A stretch of DNA of 64,000 nt from Onstottus_B arcticum (GTDB lineage: Bacteria; Acidobacteriota; Blastocatellia; UBA7656). Each line of letters begins with the position of its first letter. Position 1 is the first letter of the stretch. This document shows, in pieces, positions 1 through 8,050 of this stretch. The notes beneath the pieces were generated by a model that saw nothing but the letters and a program-made list of their open reading frames with translations, was not told where the DNA came from and did not search any database. The stretch spans positions 1 to 64,000 of the forward strand of contig JBBPIE010000003.1 of the NCBI GenBank assembly GCA_038040485.1, given 5' to 3'. The position numbers and the translations under genes were made by a program.

Positions 1-64
1 GCACCGCAACCGCACCTACCGCCATCACCACCACCATCAGCATCAACGCTCTTTTCGTATTCAT
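1..64 (-). CDS. Exported or membrane protein, 5' end only
   Basis: Only the first 21 codons lie in the window; the gene runs off the left edge. The reading begins MNTKRALML and continues as a run of Val, Ala, Met and Gly. This is the layout of a signal peptide or first membrane anchor (two positive residues, then a long hydrophobic core). A GGGGAG ribosome-binding site stands about nine bases before the ATG. The mature protein is not visible, so no function can be given. Confidence 0.5.
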   Translation of the reverse strand, partial: MNTKRALMLMVVVMAVGAVAV

Positions 65-497
65 ATGTGCGTCTCCCCAACTCACGCGAGTTGATCAGAT
101 TCCCGGAAGGCTTACCTCGACCTGCCGCGTTCCCTTTCCGTTCCTGGAGGTATCGCTGACGTGTGCAACCCCTTCAGCCACTCTCGAATCCCCGATGATT
201 GGTTGGTAAGGCTCGCAAAAGGTGCAACTCATGTGCCGGTTGAAACCAGCCAGGCTGGCTAACTCGAAACAGCTATTGAGTAAGAAACTGAGGCCTATTG
301 GCCCGTTGGAAGAATTGACATTGTGGGAAGCGGGTGAGCACGATCAATGGCTGGATACAAAGTTCTCGCGGGGCGTTGTGAATATAGTTTCCAAGGGCAT
401 CAAGCGTCCCAGTCAATAGAGGTCCGAGACGAGTTTCTTGGTCAGGCTGGCAGGCCTTCGCTCGAGGTGTCAGGTGCTCTGTGAACCTTGTCCCAGT
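65..497. other. Gene-free stretch
   Basis: It lies between the start of the left-edge exported gene and the 3' end of the PilZ gene. Both neighbours read leftward, so it must hold the terminator of one and the promoter of the other. I see a short GTG/ATG-started reading of about 62 codons on the + strand, but it has no ribosome-binding site or recognisable sequence. No tRNA and no strong hairpin stand out. Confidence 0.4.
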
Positions 498-1658
498 TCA
501 AAGCGGCCACTCCTTATCGATGAACTGGACACAGAGTCGCTCGACGCCGTCTTTGGCAACGAAGCGGCTGCGCGGCGCCGCCATCGAGTCAAAGCCGCGG
601 ACGGCGCACCTCACGCGAACGATATCAAACTCACCCGGCGCCGACTTGACCAAGATGCGCAAACCCGTCCTGCTTACGTTCTCGGTCTCGGCTTCCTCCG
701 AAGCGAGGAGTCGCATCGGTTCGCCGTAGTACTCGATTCTGATTCTCTCCGATCTCTTCATCCGCGGAGATCGGCGCCGTTCACTCCCATCCCACTTGCC
801 GGTCCGAAACACGGCCCAAGGCTTGTCGAGAAAACCCGAGGGAGGGTGTTCGCCCAGGAACTCGAGACTGGCCACCCACACTCCGTCTCGGGGAGGTTCG
901 ACTCTTCGAACGAGCGCGTACACATTATAGTGCGGCGCCGCATAGCCGTGGCTTCTGAGTTTCGTCGGAAGCGGCAGGGTCAGGTACAAGACGCTCCCGC
1001 ACCGCACTCGTCGCCGCATTCTCAGAGTGACCCCGGTTCGGTCTACATCAACCGTCTGAGCCATTTCGTTCCATTTGCCATTCTTGCGATCGCACCCGGT
1101 TGCCCGCGCCGGTATCGAAAGGCGAATGCGTTCGCATCTTCGCCGATTGTCTTCCGAAGCGGCGGTCCCAGACTCACGGTAAACCGTTGCGTGCGACACT
1201 CGGTGAGAGATTTTGATCTCTGTTGCTTCTGCTCGATCCGGTATTCGCGGTTTGGGCGCTGGGCCGGCCGGCCCGGCAACGGTCTGCGAGCCGGATGGCA
1301 CCGCCGCATCGGGGACTGTCTCAGGCCTACCCGCTATTCTCGGGTCGTAGCCGCGTCTGCCAGCGAAGCTTGCTAGCACAGAGAACGCGAGCGAGATCTT
1401 TCTGAAAGCACTGTCTGCCCTTGCTACTACGTCAGCCGGTAGAACCGCGCTAATTCCATATTCGGGATAGACGACGCCCAACACATGGCGGTAGGCCTCA
1501 TCGATACGTTCGCGACTCGCCGCCCGCTCAAGATCCAAGACCTGGTAGTGTGTGGTCGCGGACTCGACGCGATCAAGAAGCCTGGACAGGTTGAGAAAGT
1601 AGGAACTCAGTTCTGTCGGCGCGACGTTCTGCTCCATCAAACTGAACCAGTCCGGCAT
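498..1658 (-). CDS. Tandem PilZ-domain protein with J-domain-like N-terminus
   Basis: A 386-residue cytoplasmic protein. Residues about 30-110 resemble a DnaJ J-domain (HYQVLDL, then IDEAYRHV) but lack the HPD triad, so Hsp70 stimulation is unlikely. Two PilZ-like domains follow. The first begins near the RRRCERIRLSIPAR basic patch and has VDRTGV in place of the usual (D/N)xSxxG. The second has RRSPRMKR and a good ENVSRTGLRI match. PilZ domains bind cyclic di-GMP; a tandem pair could sense it and relay to motility or exopolysaccharide synthesis, which fits the polysaccharide genes nearby (inference). The ATG at 1658 is preferred over an upstream alternative because the homologous sequence starts at MPDWF. 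Confidence 0.7.
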   Translation of the reverse strand: MPDWFSLMEQNVAPTELSSYFLNLSRLLDRVESATTHYQVLDLERAASRERIDEAYRHVLGVVYPEYGISAVLPADVVARADSAFRKISLAFSVLASFAGRRGYDPRIAGRPETVPDAAVPSGSQTVAGPAGPAPKPRIPDRAEATEIKISHRVSHATVYRESGTAASEDNRRRCERIRLSIPARATGCDRKNGKWNEMAQTVDVDRTGVTLRMRRRVRCGSVLYLTLPLPTKLRSHGYAAPHYNVYALVRRVEPPRDGVWVASLEFLGEHPPSGFLDKPWAVFRTGKWDGSERRRSPRMKRSERIRIEYYGEPMRLLASEEAETENVSRTGLRILVKSAPGEFDIVRVRCAVRGFDSMAAPRSRFVAKDGVERLCVQFIDKEWPL

Positions 1659-2150
1659 TGTAGGTTCTTTCACGCTGCTCAAGTCATTCACCGTACGAAC
1701 CGCTAGGGGGTTCCGAATGGGGGGCAGCAATGGTAAGGCAATATGTGGCTCGCAGCCATTATCGACTCTGCGGAGCGATTGTCAACGGTCCATCGCGTTG
1801 GCAAACAAGGCGATGTACCCACACGGGTACCGAGTCCATCCGTTCAGCGCTGATCCTAATCGCGGCCTACCCACTTTTAGGGGACTGGGGCAAGTAGTCT
1901 GACCAAAACAGGCGTTCGCGGAGATTGCGTTCCGAGCCAGACAGGCGCCGCAAATTGTGTTGGATTTCAACCAATGATCCGCGCGTTGCAAGGACTCAAA
2001 GCGACAGAATCAGTTTAGGTAGCGCATCATTCGGATCGCCAGGTTGGGCTCGGGTTCTGCGGCGGGGCACTCTCTGCTTGCCCGACACCGACTTCCCGGA
2101 TAACATTTACCTCAGTGCCAAGCAAACTTCGCCGAAAGGAATACTCAAGC
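1659..2150. other. Divergent intergenic region
   Basis: It separates the leftward PilZ gene from the rightward DUF2911 gene, so it should contain both promoters. Apart from the tentative minus-strand promoter and an AAAGGA ribosome-binding site just before 2151, I see no gene, RNA or repeat. Readings on the + strand through this region run across the DUF2911 gene in another frame and are shadows. Confidence 0.4.
1756..1785 (-). promoter_or_regulatory. Possible sigma-70 promoter for the PilZ gene
   Basis: On the minus strand a perfect TTGACA -35 box lies 18 bases before a poor -10 (TAATGG). It would give a leader of about 90 bases to the PilZ start. The -35 is exact but the -10 is weak, so this is tentative. 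Confidence 0.3.
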
Positions 2151-2666
2151 ATGAATCTCAAGAAGCTCGTCCTCTGCGCAGCAACCCTCTGCTCGCTCGT
2201 CATCCTGGCTTCGGCTCAAATGAATGCCGCTCGCGGCAAAGCCGAAGCGACCGTCAAAGGCAAGGCAATTTCAATCGACTACGGACGCCCAAGCCTCAAA
2301 GGGCGGGATATCTTTGCTCTTGTCCAGCCAGGCATGGTCTGGCGGCTCGGAATGAATATGGCCACTCATATCGAGACGGCCGGCGATCTCGTCGTGGGCG
2401 GCAAAGAACTAAAAGCCGGAAAGTACACTTTGTGGGCCAAGAAGACCGGAGCCGACACCTGGACGCTCAACTTCCACCCGAAGACTGGCGTGTGGGGCGC
2501 GCCCGAGTTGAAGGACGGCTTTATCGCCGAGCTTCCGTTGAAGATGGAAAAAGTCGCGGACTCGGCGGAGCAGTTGACCATCTCTCTTGCCGACAGCAAA
2601 GGAAAAGCCGCCATCAAGATTCATTGGGGGACTGCGGCGCTCACCGGCTCATTCGATGTGAAGTAG
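2151..2666 (+). CDS. DUF2911 family exported protein
   Basis: A 171-residue protein with a signal peptide at about residues 1-22 (MNLKKLVLCA core, ending ASAQ). The rest matches the DUF2911 family: the GKAISIDYGRPSLKGRD segment, a W-R-x-G-x-N-M stretch, the GGKELKAGKYTLW motif and a C-terminal KIHWG. The family is common in Acidobacteriota and Bacteroidota and its biochemical role is unknown. The start is set by the signal peptide and by AAAGGA ten bases upstream, rather than by an earlier in-frame ATG. It appears to be a single-gene unit ending at a strong hairpin. Confidence 0.85.
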   Translation: MNLKKLVLCAATLCSLVILASAQMNAARGKAEATVKGKAISIDYGRPSLKGRDIFALVQPGMVWRLGMNMATHIETAGDLVVGGKELKAGKYTLWAKKTGADTWTLNFHPKTGVWGAPELKDGFIAELPLKMEKVADSAEQLTISLADSKGKAAIKIHWGTAALTGSFDVK

Positions 2667-2700
2667 ACCCGTCCGTCGACTCGCAATCGCCTAGAAATAG

Positions 2701-2733
2701 GAAGGCCACTCTCGCGAGTGGCCTTCTTCGTTT
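2701..2733. terminator. Bidirectional rho-independent terminator
   Basis: A near-perfect hairpin (GAAGGCCACT, TCGC-centred loop, AGTGGCCTTC) is followed by a T-rich run. It lies between two convergent genes, the DUF2911 gene and the haem/copper protein, and can serve both. Confidence 0.8.
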
Positions 2734-2753
2734 ATCAACACCAATCAACGCGA

Positions 2754-4022
2754 TTACTTCTGACCGGCGCCGGATGCAGCGCGGTCTCCGCCGAGCTTCT
2801 GATTGTCTATCGTAAAATCGAAGAACGCATTCATCATCTCATCCCAAGTCTGTTCTCCGAATCTCACTTCTTTCGTTGGATCAGGGTTGCGTGTGTTCTT
2901 TGTTGAGTTGTCATAGTGCGCGACGGCTTCGAGGCGTGTTCCTTTAGGCGCTGCCAGCGGTTTCGCCGGATAGTAGTAGACCTGCCAGTCGAAGTTATAC
3001 CGCGGTACTGCCAGCAGAATCTCAGACCTTCCGTCCGGGTAGATCGCTCGATAGGTGATGTCCTTCCCACGCACGTGCATGTGAGGCATCAAGCTGACAA
3101 TGTGCGAATCCTGCTCGAACTCGTACACAGCCTTTATCTCGTGATTGGTGGCGCCCGGCGGAATCACAAACTTCATTTCGAACGCGGCCTTGCTGTTCAC
3201 GATCTTATCGACTCGGCCCTTCGCGAAGATCAATCCAACGATCGAGCGATCCTTCGATTCCTTTCCGTTTGGCGTGTAGTGCATCTGAAAAATAAGTTGC
3301 GATCCCGCCTTGATTAACTTTGCCTCACCAGGCTTGGCGATAAATGGAGTCTGACCCGGTGAAAGCGCTCCGAGGATTCCGTCCGCGATATTGAACTGTT
3401 GTCCGCGAGTGCGCCGCCCTTGCTCTCCCGGCTCACGAACATACACCACGATGTGATGAACGACCGACAGGTTTCCCGCTCGTGCTTCGAGCGCTTGGAT
3501 GTAGCGGTCCTCCTTGAAGTTCGTAGCTATCGTGAAGTGCTGATAAGGAACGCCTCCTTCAGCAGGCACGGTGAACTCGGTGGGCATCTGAAAGATCATG
3601 TCGGGCTCGCCGATCTGCCATCCGCTGGCGAGCTTAGGCGCTGGCGGCAGATCCTTCGCGTTCCCTTCCACCGCTCCGCCATCGATCCACGAGACGATTG
3701 TGTCGATCTCCTTCTGCGAGAGCCGCCGGTCATTCTCCCACTTGCCGTAGTTCTGATCTGCGTGCCACGGCGGCATATCTCGAGTCACAACCTTCTCGCG
3801 TATCGCCTTGGCCCACGGCCGAACTTCCTTAAAGTTGATCAGCGACATCGGCGCGATCTCACCGGGCCGGTGACAACTTACGCAGTTCCTGTAAAGAATC
3901 GGCGCGACGTCTCTGTTAAACGTCAACCCGGCCGGGTTGCTGGCACTCACCCCCGACGAGCAGATCAACGCGGCTCCGAAACAAAGCGATACACCGAACG
4001 CAGCAAGACGATTCAATTTCAT
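2754..4022 (-). CDS. Exported cytochrome c / copper monooxygenase-like protein
   Basis: A 422-residue protein with a signal peptide at residues 1-28. A single haem c site CVSCH follows (NRDVAPILYRNCVSCH), then a MPPW segment typical of the acidobacterial cytochrome family. The C-terminal two thirds resemble the PHM-type ascorbate-dependent monooxygenase fold: VVHHIVVYV and LMPHMHVRGKD supply the His residues that bind copper in that fold. It probably acts in the periplasm in electron transfer or an oxidation of unknown substrate. The start is fixed by GGAGGAG six bases before the ATG; an upstream in-frame ATG would bury the signal peptide. The redox activity is inferred from motifs only. Confidence 0.7.
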   Translation of the reverse strand: MKLNRLAAFGVSLCFGAALICSSGVSASNPAGLTFNRDVAPILYRNCVSCHRPGEIAPMSLINFKEVRPWAKAIREKVVTRDMPPWHADQNYGKWENDRRLSQKEIDTIVSWIDGGAVEGNAKDLPPAPKLASGWQIGEPDMIFQMPTEFTVPAEGGVPYQHFTIATNFKEDRYIQALEARAGNLSVVHHIVVYVREPGEQGRRTRGQQFNIADGILGALSPGQTPFIAKPGEAKLIKAGSQLIFQMHYTPNGKESKDRSIVGLIFAKGRVDKIVNSKAAFEMKFVIPPGATNHEIKAVYEFEQDSHIVSLMPHMHVRGKDITYRAIYPDGRSEILLAVPRYNFDWQVYYYPAKPLAAPKGTRLEAVAHYDNSTKNTRNPDPTKEVRFGEQTWDEMMNAFFDFTIDNQKLGGDRAASGAGQK

Positions 4023-4220
4023 CGACGGCTCCTCCAACTGAAGATTGCTTTCGAACGCGGGAGGCGATTCTCCGAAGCTTGAAACAGGTGCGACTTCCAC
4101 TGGCTGAGCCATTCTATGGTTCGGTGCCTAGGAGGTCAATGCTTCGGCGAACACTACGGGCTTCGCTTACTTGTGCGAAAGTCTTGCAGCCCGGTAGACT
4201 TCCTGCTCAGTTTCATCTTT

Positions 4221-4991
4221 ATGGCCTCATCAAACAATGAAGTGAATCAGGAAGAGCTAAGTCTGGACAAATACGTCGCGGCTGTTTGGCGTGCGAAGTG
4301 GCTGATCCTGGCCGGCGTGATCGCGGCCGCCGGAATCACCGCGTTCCTGTCGTCCCGCGAGCCCGCCCAGCACCGAGCCGTTGCGCATCTCAAAATCGGC
4401 CGCGTCTGGAAGCAACCGATCGAAGACCCGTATATCACCGAACGAGTCATCAACAGCGGCGGCTTTCTGAAGGAGGCCGCTGCGCAGATCGGAGTCAGCC
4501 AGCATCAACTCAAACGCAGCATCAGCGCCGAGACAATCATCGCCGGACCACGCCGCTCGCGTTATCCGATCCTCCTGAGCCTCGCAGCTACAACAGACAA
4601 CCGCGATGATTCGATTCGTTATGCGCAGGCTGCCGCCGATGCGCTGATCGCCCGTCACGCAGATATTTTCAACGAAGCGATCAAACCCCATCTCGAGCAG
4701 GAACGCCGTCTGGAGGAACGCCGCAAAGAGTTGCTGGCTCAACCGGCTTCGCGCGACCTGCTGATAAAAATCGAGAACGAACTTGACGAAGTGAGATTGA
4801 ACAACTCGCTCGCCGATGCCAACGTCACCGAGAAGACCCATCTGGTAGACGCCATCTCCGCCGAGAGCGCTGTAAAGCCCGGCTTCTTGCGAAGCACCGC
4901 GGCCGCTGCTCTTATCGCTGCGGTTGTGCTTTTCGCCGGCGCGGCGATGACCGTCCACATCAGGGCGCCGGGCGGCCCCGGCAGCGCTTAG
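4221..4991 (+). CDS. Wzz/chain-length-determinant-like membrane protein
   Basis: A 256-residue protein with two membrane helices, one at about residues 24-44 (WLILAGVIAAAGITAFL) and one near the C-terminus (about 225-245). Between them is a periplasmic region with a coiled-coil-like Glu/Arg-rich stretch around residues 155-200. This is the topology of Wzz/PCP proteins that set polysaccharide chain length. It is short for the family and lacks the cytoplasmic kinase domain. It is directly followed by an epimerase and a ligase-like gene, suggesting a second small polysaccharide operon. The start at MASSNNE is preferred because it leaves a normal short cytoplasmic N-terminus. Confidence 0.65.
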   Translation: MASSNNEVNQEELSLDKYVAAVWRAKWLILAGVIAAAGITAFLSSREPAQHRAVAHLKIGRVWKQPIEDPYITERVINSGGFLKEAAAQIGVSQHQLKRSISAETIIAGPRRSRYPILLSLAATTDNRDDSIRYAQAAADALIARHADIFNEAIKPHLEQERRLEERRKELLAQPASRDLLIKIENELDEVRLNNSLADANVTEKTHLVDAISAESAVKPGFLRSTAAAALIAAVVLFAGAAMTVHIRAPGGPGSA

Positions 4992-5005
4992 GTTCACAGC
5001 TAGCG

Positions 5006-6118
5006 ATGCTTCGCATAGTCAATGTCGCCGGCGCGCGACCCAACTTCATGAAGATAGCTCCGATCGTCAGCGAAATGCGGCGACGTTCGGACCGTATCGA
5101 AGCGCTGCTTGTTCACACCGGCCAGCACTACGACGACTCGATGAGTGAGTCTTTCTTCGAAGATCTGCAGATACCTCGGCCGGATATCAATCTCGGCATT
5201 GGCTCGGCTTCTCACGCAGAACAGACAGCGCGAATAATGATTGCTCTCGAGGCCGTGCTCCAGAAGGTTCGGCCGGATTGGGTCGTCGTCGTGGGTGATG
5301 TCAACTCTACGATGGCTGCGACGATCGTCGCCTCGAAGATGCTCATTCGCGTCGCGCACGTCGAGGCGGGGCTCCGCAGCCGTGACCGCACGATGCCCGA
5401 AGAGATCAACCGAGTCATCACCGACGCTCTTGCGGATTTGTTGCTGACGCCGTCTCGCGACGCCGGCCAGAACCTTCTGCGAGAAGGCGTCGAGCCCACG
5501 AAGATTCGCTTCGTCGGTAACGTGATGATCGACACGCTGCAACAAAACCTCGAACGAGCGCGCAACTCTGACGTATTGACTCGCCTGTCGCTTGAACCAA
5601 AACAGTTCTGCGTGATGACTCTTCACCGGCCCTCGAACGTGGACGACAAACGAACGCTCGAAGGTATATGCGAAGCGGCCCTCGCGATCGCCGGGCGGCT
5701 GCCGGTAGTCTTCGCCGTGCACCCTAGAACTCGCGCTCGCATCACCGAGTTCGGACTCGATGCGAGACTAACAACGCAGCCAGGAATGGTGCTCACTGAA
5801 CCGCTTGGCTACCTCGACTTCCTTCAACTCTACAGCAACAGTCGATTGGTGCTCACGGACAGCGGCGGCGTTCAGGAAGAAACCACGGTGCTGGGCATTC
5901 CATGCCTGACGCTGCGAGAAAACACCGAGCGCCCAATCACTGTGACCGAAGGAACAAATCGCATTGTGGGAAACGATCCTGAACGCATAAAGCGCGAGGC
6001 GATCGACGCATTGGATCATCCAGTGCGAACGACCAGAATCCCGGAACTGTGGGACGGGAATGCCGCCCAACGCATAGTGGACGCGATTGAGGAGCAACGA
6101 TCGAAGACTGAGGATTGA
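5006..6118 (+). CDS. wecB: UDP-N-acetylglucosamine 2-epimerase (non-hydrolysing)
   Basis: A 370-residue cytoplasmic enzyme that interconverts UDP-GlcNAc and UDP-ManNAc, a precursor for surface polysaccharides. Family signatures are clear: N-terminal GARPNFMKIAPI, HTGQHYD near residue 40, GDVNSTMA (Asp98), HVEAGLRS (Glu120), PEEINRVITD (Glu133), TLHRPSNVD (His207) and TDSGGVQEE. These acidic and His residues correspond to the catalytic set known for E. coli WecB. It starts 14 bases after the Wzz-like stop, so the two are probably co-transcribed. Its TGA lies inside a heptanucleotide repeat element that continues into the next gene. Confidence 0.93.
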   Translation: MLRIVNVAGARPNFMKIAPIVSEMRRRSDRIEALLVHTGQHYDDSMSESFFEDLQIPRPDINLGIGSASHAEQTARIMIALEAVLQKVRPDWVVVVGDVNSTMAATIVASKMLIRVAHVEAGLRSRDRTMPEEINRVITDALADLLLTPSRDAGQNLLREGVEPTKIRFVGNVMIDTLQQNLERARNSDVLTRLSLEPKQFCVMTLHRPSNVDDKRTLEGICEAALAIAGRLPVVFAVHPRTRARITEFGLDARLTTQPGMVLTEPLGYLDFLQLYSNSRLVLTDSGGVQEETTVLGIPCLTLRENTERPITVTEGTNRIVGNDPERIKREAIDALDHPVRTTRIPELWDGNAAQRIVDAIEEQRSKTED

Positions 6119-6220
6119 GGATTGAGGATCGAGGATTGAGGATGAGCCAGGAACCAGCTAGAACCACCATCCAGCCCACAACCCTCGATCCACAATCCTC
6201 AATCCTCAATCCTCAATCCC
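6108..6220. repeat. Inverted element built of heptanucleotide repeats
   Basis: The left arm has four tandem 7-mers of GGATTGA (one is GGATCGA) at 6112-6139. The right arm has five 7-mers of the complement TCAATCC (variants TCGATCC and ACAATCC) at 6185-6219. A spacer of 45 bases separates them. The element holds the wecB stop codon and the start of the following gene, whose first codons are translated repeat. It resembles the short tandem heptanucleotide repeats known from cyanobacteria. Confidence 0.85.
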
Positions 6221-7680
6221 GCCTCGGTCCTCAGCCTTTCCTCGCAATCGCGGCTTCGTCCGGCGCTCTGATCGCAGCCGCGTTGTGCGCCGGTGGAAGG
6301 TTCCGCGAAGCTGCTGCCGCCGCGCTAGTCATGCTCGCGTTCGGGTTCGTCGTTTCCGCCGACGTTTCGGTGTCCACGATTCTCGTAGCCTGGTTTGCGG
6401 CGTCACCGGTCGCGTCTTTCTTTGTTCGTTTCCCTTACGACAAGTCGGTACTTACTTTCGACCGGGCGGTGTTTCTGCTAATCGCGGGGCTTCTGCTGAT
6501 CCGGTGGAAGCGCGGCGCAACGACCGGCGCGATTAACAACGCAAGCACAAGAGCGCTTGCCACGGCAACGCGTTTCGAGATTGCATGGGCGGCGCTGTCG
6601 GTGGCGGCTCTTGCGAGCGCGCTTCTCAAATCACACGACCTCGGCTACGCCGGCAAGATCGCATTCGACTCGTTCTGCCTGCCGCTGTTTGCGTTCCGCC
6701 TTGCGCGTCATCACCTTGGGGGCCGCGCTCGCCTACGCTGGCTGACGCTTGCGGCAATCGGGTTAGCGCTCCTTCTGTTCGCGACTGGCGCTTATGAGTT
6801 GGCGACCGGCTCTGACCTGTTTGCTTACAAAGGATCCGAGCTGATTCGCGCAGGCGAGCGGCGAGTCAACGGGCCGTTCGCCGCTGACTCTTCGTACTCG
6901 ATCATTTGCTTGATGTTCTTTCTGTTCTTGCGAGCGGCGCCCGAAGCTCTGCGCCTGCGGTTTGACAAGACCTCGCGCCTGCTTTACGAGTACGCTCTGG
7001 CAGCCGCGCTGATCGCGTCGTTGCTGCCGATGTTTAGAACTGTCGCGATCGCAGCTCTAACCTGCTGGGTGATCCTGGAACTCGGCGGCGGCAAAGCGCT
7101 CGCTCTCAAAGAAGGTAAAGCGTTTGGAGGCAGATGGCTGATCGCCGCTTTGATCGCGATGGTGGCGCTCGCCGCCGGGCTAGCTCCGTCGCTGTTCGCC
7201 GGGCGGCTTGCTGATCCAAGCAATGCGTTCAGTCGTGTCGCGACGTGGGAGGCAGCAGCCGCCATAGCGGCAGAACACCCGCTGTTCGGAGTTGGGCTTG
7301 CGAACTACGGCGACTACTTTCGGGCGAAATACAATTGGGAAGACGAGTCGGTCGAACAGGTGATGGACAGCCGGGCGCTGGCTAGCCCGCACTCGAACCT
7401 TATCTGGATCGCCGCCGAGCTTGGATGGATAGCTTTCGCAATTTACGTAATTGCAAATGTGTGGCTGGGGCTGATGGGCTGGCGCGCGTTGAAGCGAGCC
7501 GGCACTGCCACTCAGCGAGCTGCAGCAGCCTGTTTTCTTTCGCTTGTGGTTGCCTACTGGATAACCGGGCTCACACTCACAAGCGGGTTGTACTCGGACC
7601 TCAATCTGTACTTCTTCTTCTTGCTGGGGCTGTTGTCGAGCAGGTTCGGTGGGCGCGGTGTGCCGATCGAGCCGGCTTGA
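6142..7680 (+). CDS. O-antigen ligase/polymerase-like membrane protein
   Basis: A 512-residue polytopic protein with about eleven predicted hydrophobic segments. The C-terminal half has the O-antigen ligase (Wzy_C/WaaL) layout: a large loop with AEHPLFGVGLANYGDYF, then ASPHSNLIWIAAELGW and further helices. It likely joins or polymerises lipid-linked oligosaccharide at the periplasmic face of the inner membrane. It is the last gene of the Wzz-WecB-ligase unit. The N-terminus is odd: about the first 26 residues (including LDPQSSILNPQS) are encoded by the heptad repeat element. The ATG at 6142 is chosen; a TTG at 6115 is also possible. No good ribosome-binding site is visible. Confidence 0.75.
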   Translation: MSQEPARTTIQPTTLDPQSSILNPQSRLGPQPFLAIAASSGALIAAALCAGGRFREAAAAALVMLAFGFVVSADVSVSTILVAWFAASPVASFFVRFPYDKSVLTFDRAVFLLIAGLLLIRWKRGATTGAINNASTRALATATRFEIAWAALSVAALASALLKSHDLGYAGKIAFDSFCLPLFAFRLARHHLGGRARLRWLTLAAIGLALLLFATGAYELATGSDLFAYKGSELIRAGERRVNGPFAADSSYSIICLMFFLFLRAAPEALRLRFDKTSRLLYEYALAAALIASLLPMFRTVAIAALTCWVILELGGGKALALKEGKAFGGRWLIAALIAMVALAAGLAPSLFAGRLADPSNAFSRVATWEAAAAIAAEHPLFGVGLANYGDYFRAKYNWEDESVEQVMDSRALASPHSNLIWIAAELGWIAFAIYVIANVWLGLMGWRALKRAGTATQRAAAACFLSLVVAYWITGLTLTSGLYSDLNLYFFFLLGLLSSRFGGRGVPIEPA

Positions 7681-8050
7681 GTGGCAGCCTGCGTAGCAGG
7701 CGAAAGCGTGTGGCCCAGCGAGTCTTCGCAGCTCTGGGAAAGCGTCCCTTGCTGGCAAGCCCGCACAGCGGGCGGAAGGGGCTTTGTTCATTGCTATTTG
7801 CTCGTCGACTCTTCTGTCGCCCACTGCGTGGGCTCCCGCTCATCAGCCGTACGCTAACCCAGGGCTGCGCAGACTTGCCCTGGGCTACACGCTTTCGCCC
7901 ACTGCGCGGGCTGAGGTCGTTCGAACTCAATGCAACTCTTTGGGGTTGCGCTGATTTCGCCCAGCGTCGTGTCAGACAACCACTTCGCTTTTAGTCGCAA
8001 CTAAAACCTGCGCGTGACACTGATTGCCCGCTCCTTCAGGTGCCTGTACA
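7681..8050. repeat. Intergenic cluster of small palindromes
   Basis: No gene is visible. The stretch holds several short hairpins: AGCCTGCG/CGCAGGCT-type near 7686, GCCCGC-ACA-GCGGGC near 7760, GCCCACTGCGTGGGC near 7820, CCCAGGGCT/GCCCTGGG near 7857-7885, and GCCCACTGCGCGGGC near 7898. Their repeated GCCC(A/G)C cores suggest degenerate REP-like units. It separates the ligase from the ABC importer and may also end transcription. Confidence 0.5.

Noticed and set aside
222..419. A 65-codon reading on the + strand near the left edge
   Set aside because: No ribosome-binding site, no known motif, and a low-complexity mix of residues.
438..1376. A 312-codon open reading on the + strand
   Set aside because: It is antisense to the tandem PilZ gene and rich in Arg, Ser and Pro, as shadow frames in high-GC DNA are.
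1925..2815. A 296-codon + strand reading across the DUF2911 gene
   Set aside because: It overlaps the DUF2911 gene in another frame and runs through the terminator hairpin; the DUF2911 frame has a signal peptide, ribosome-binding site and family match.
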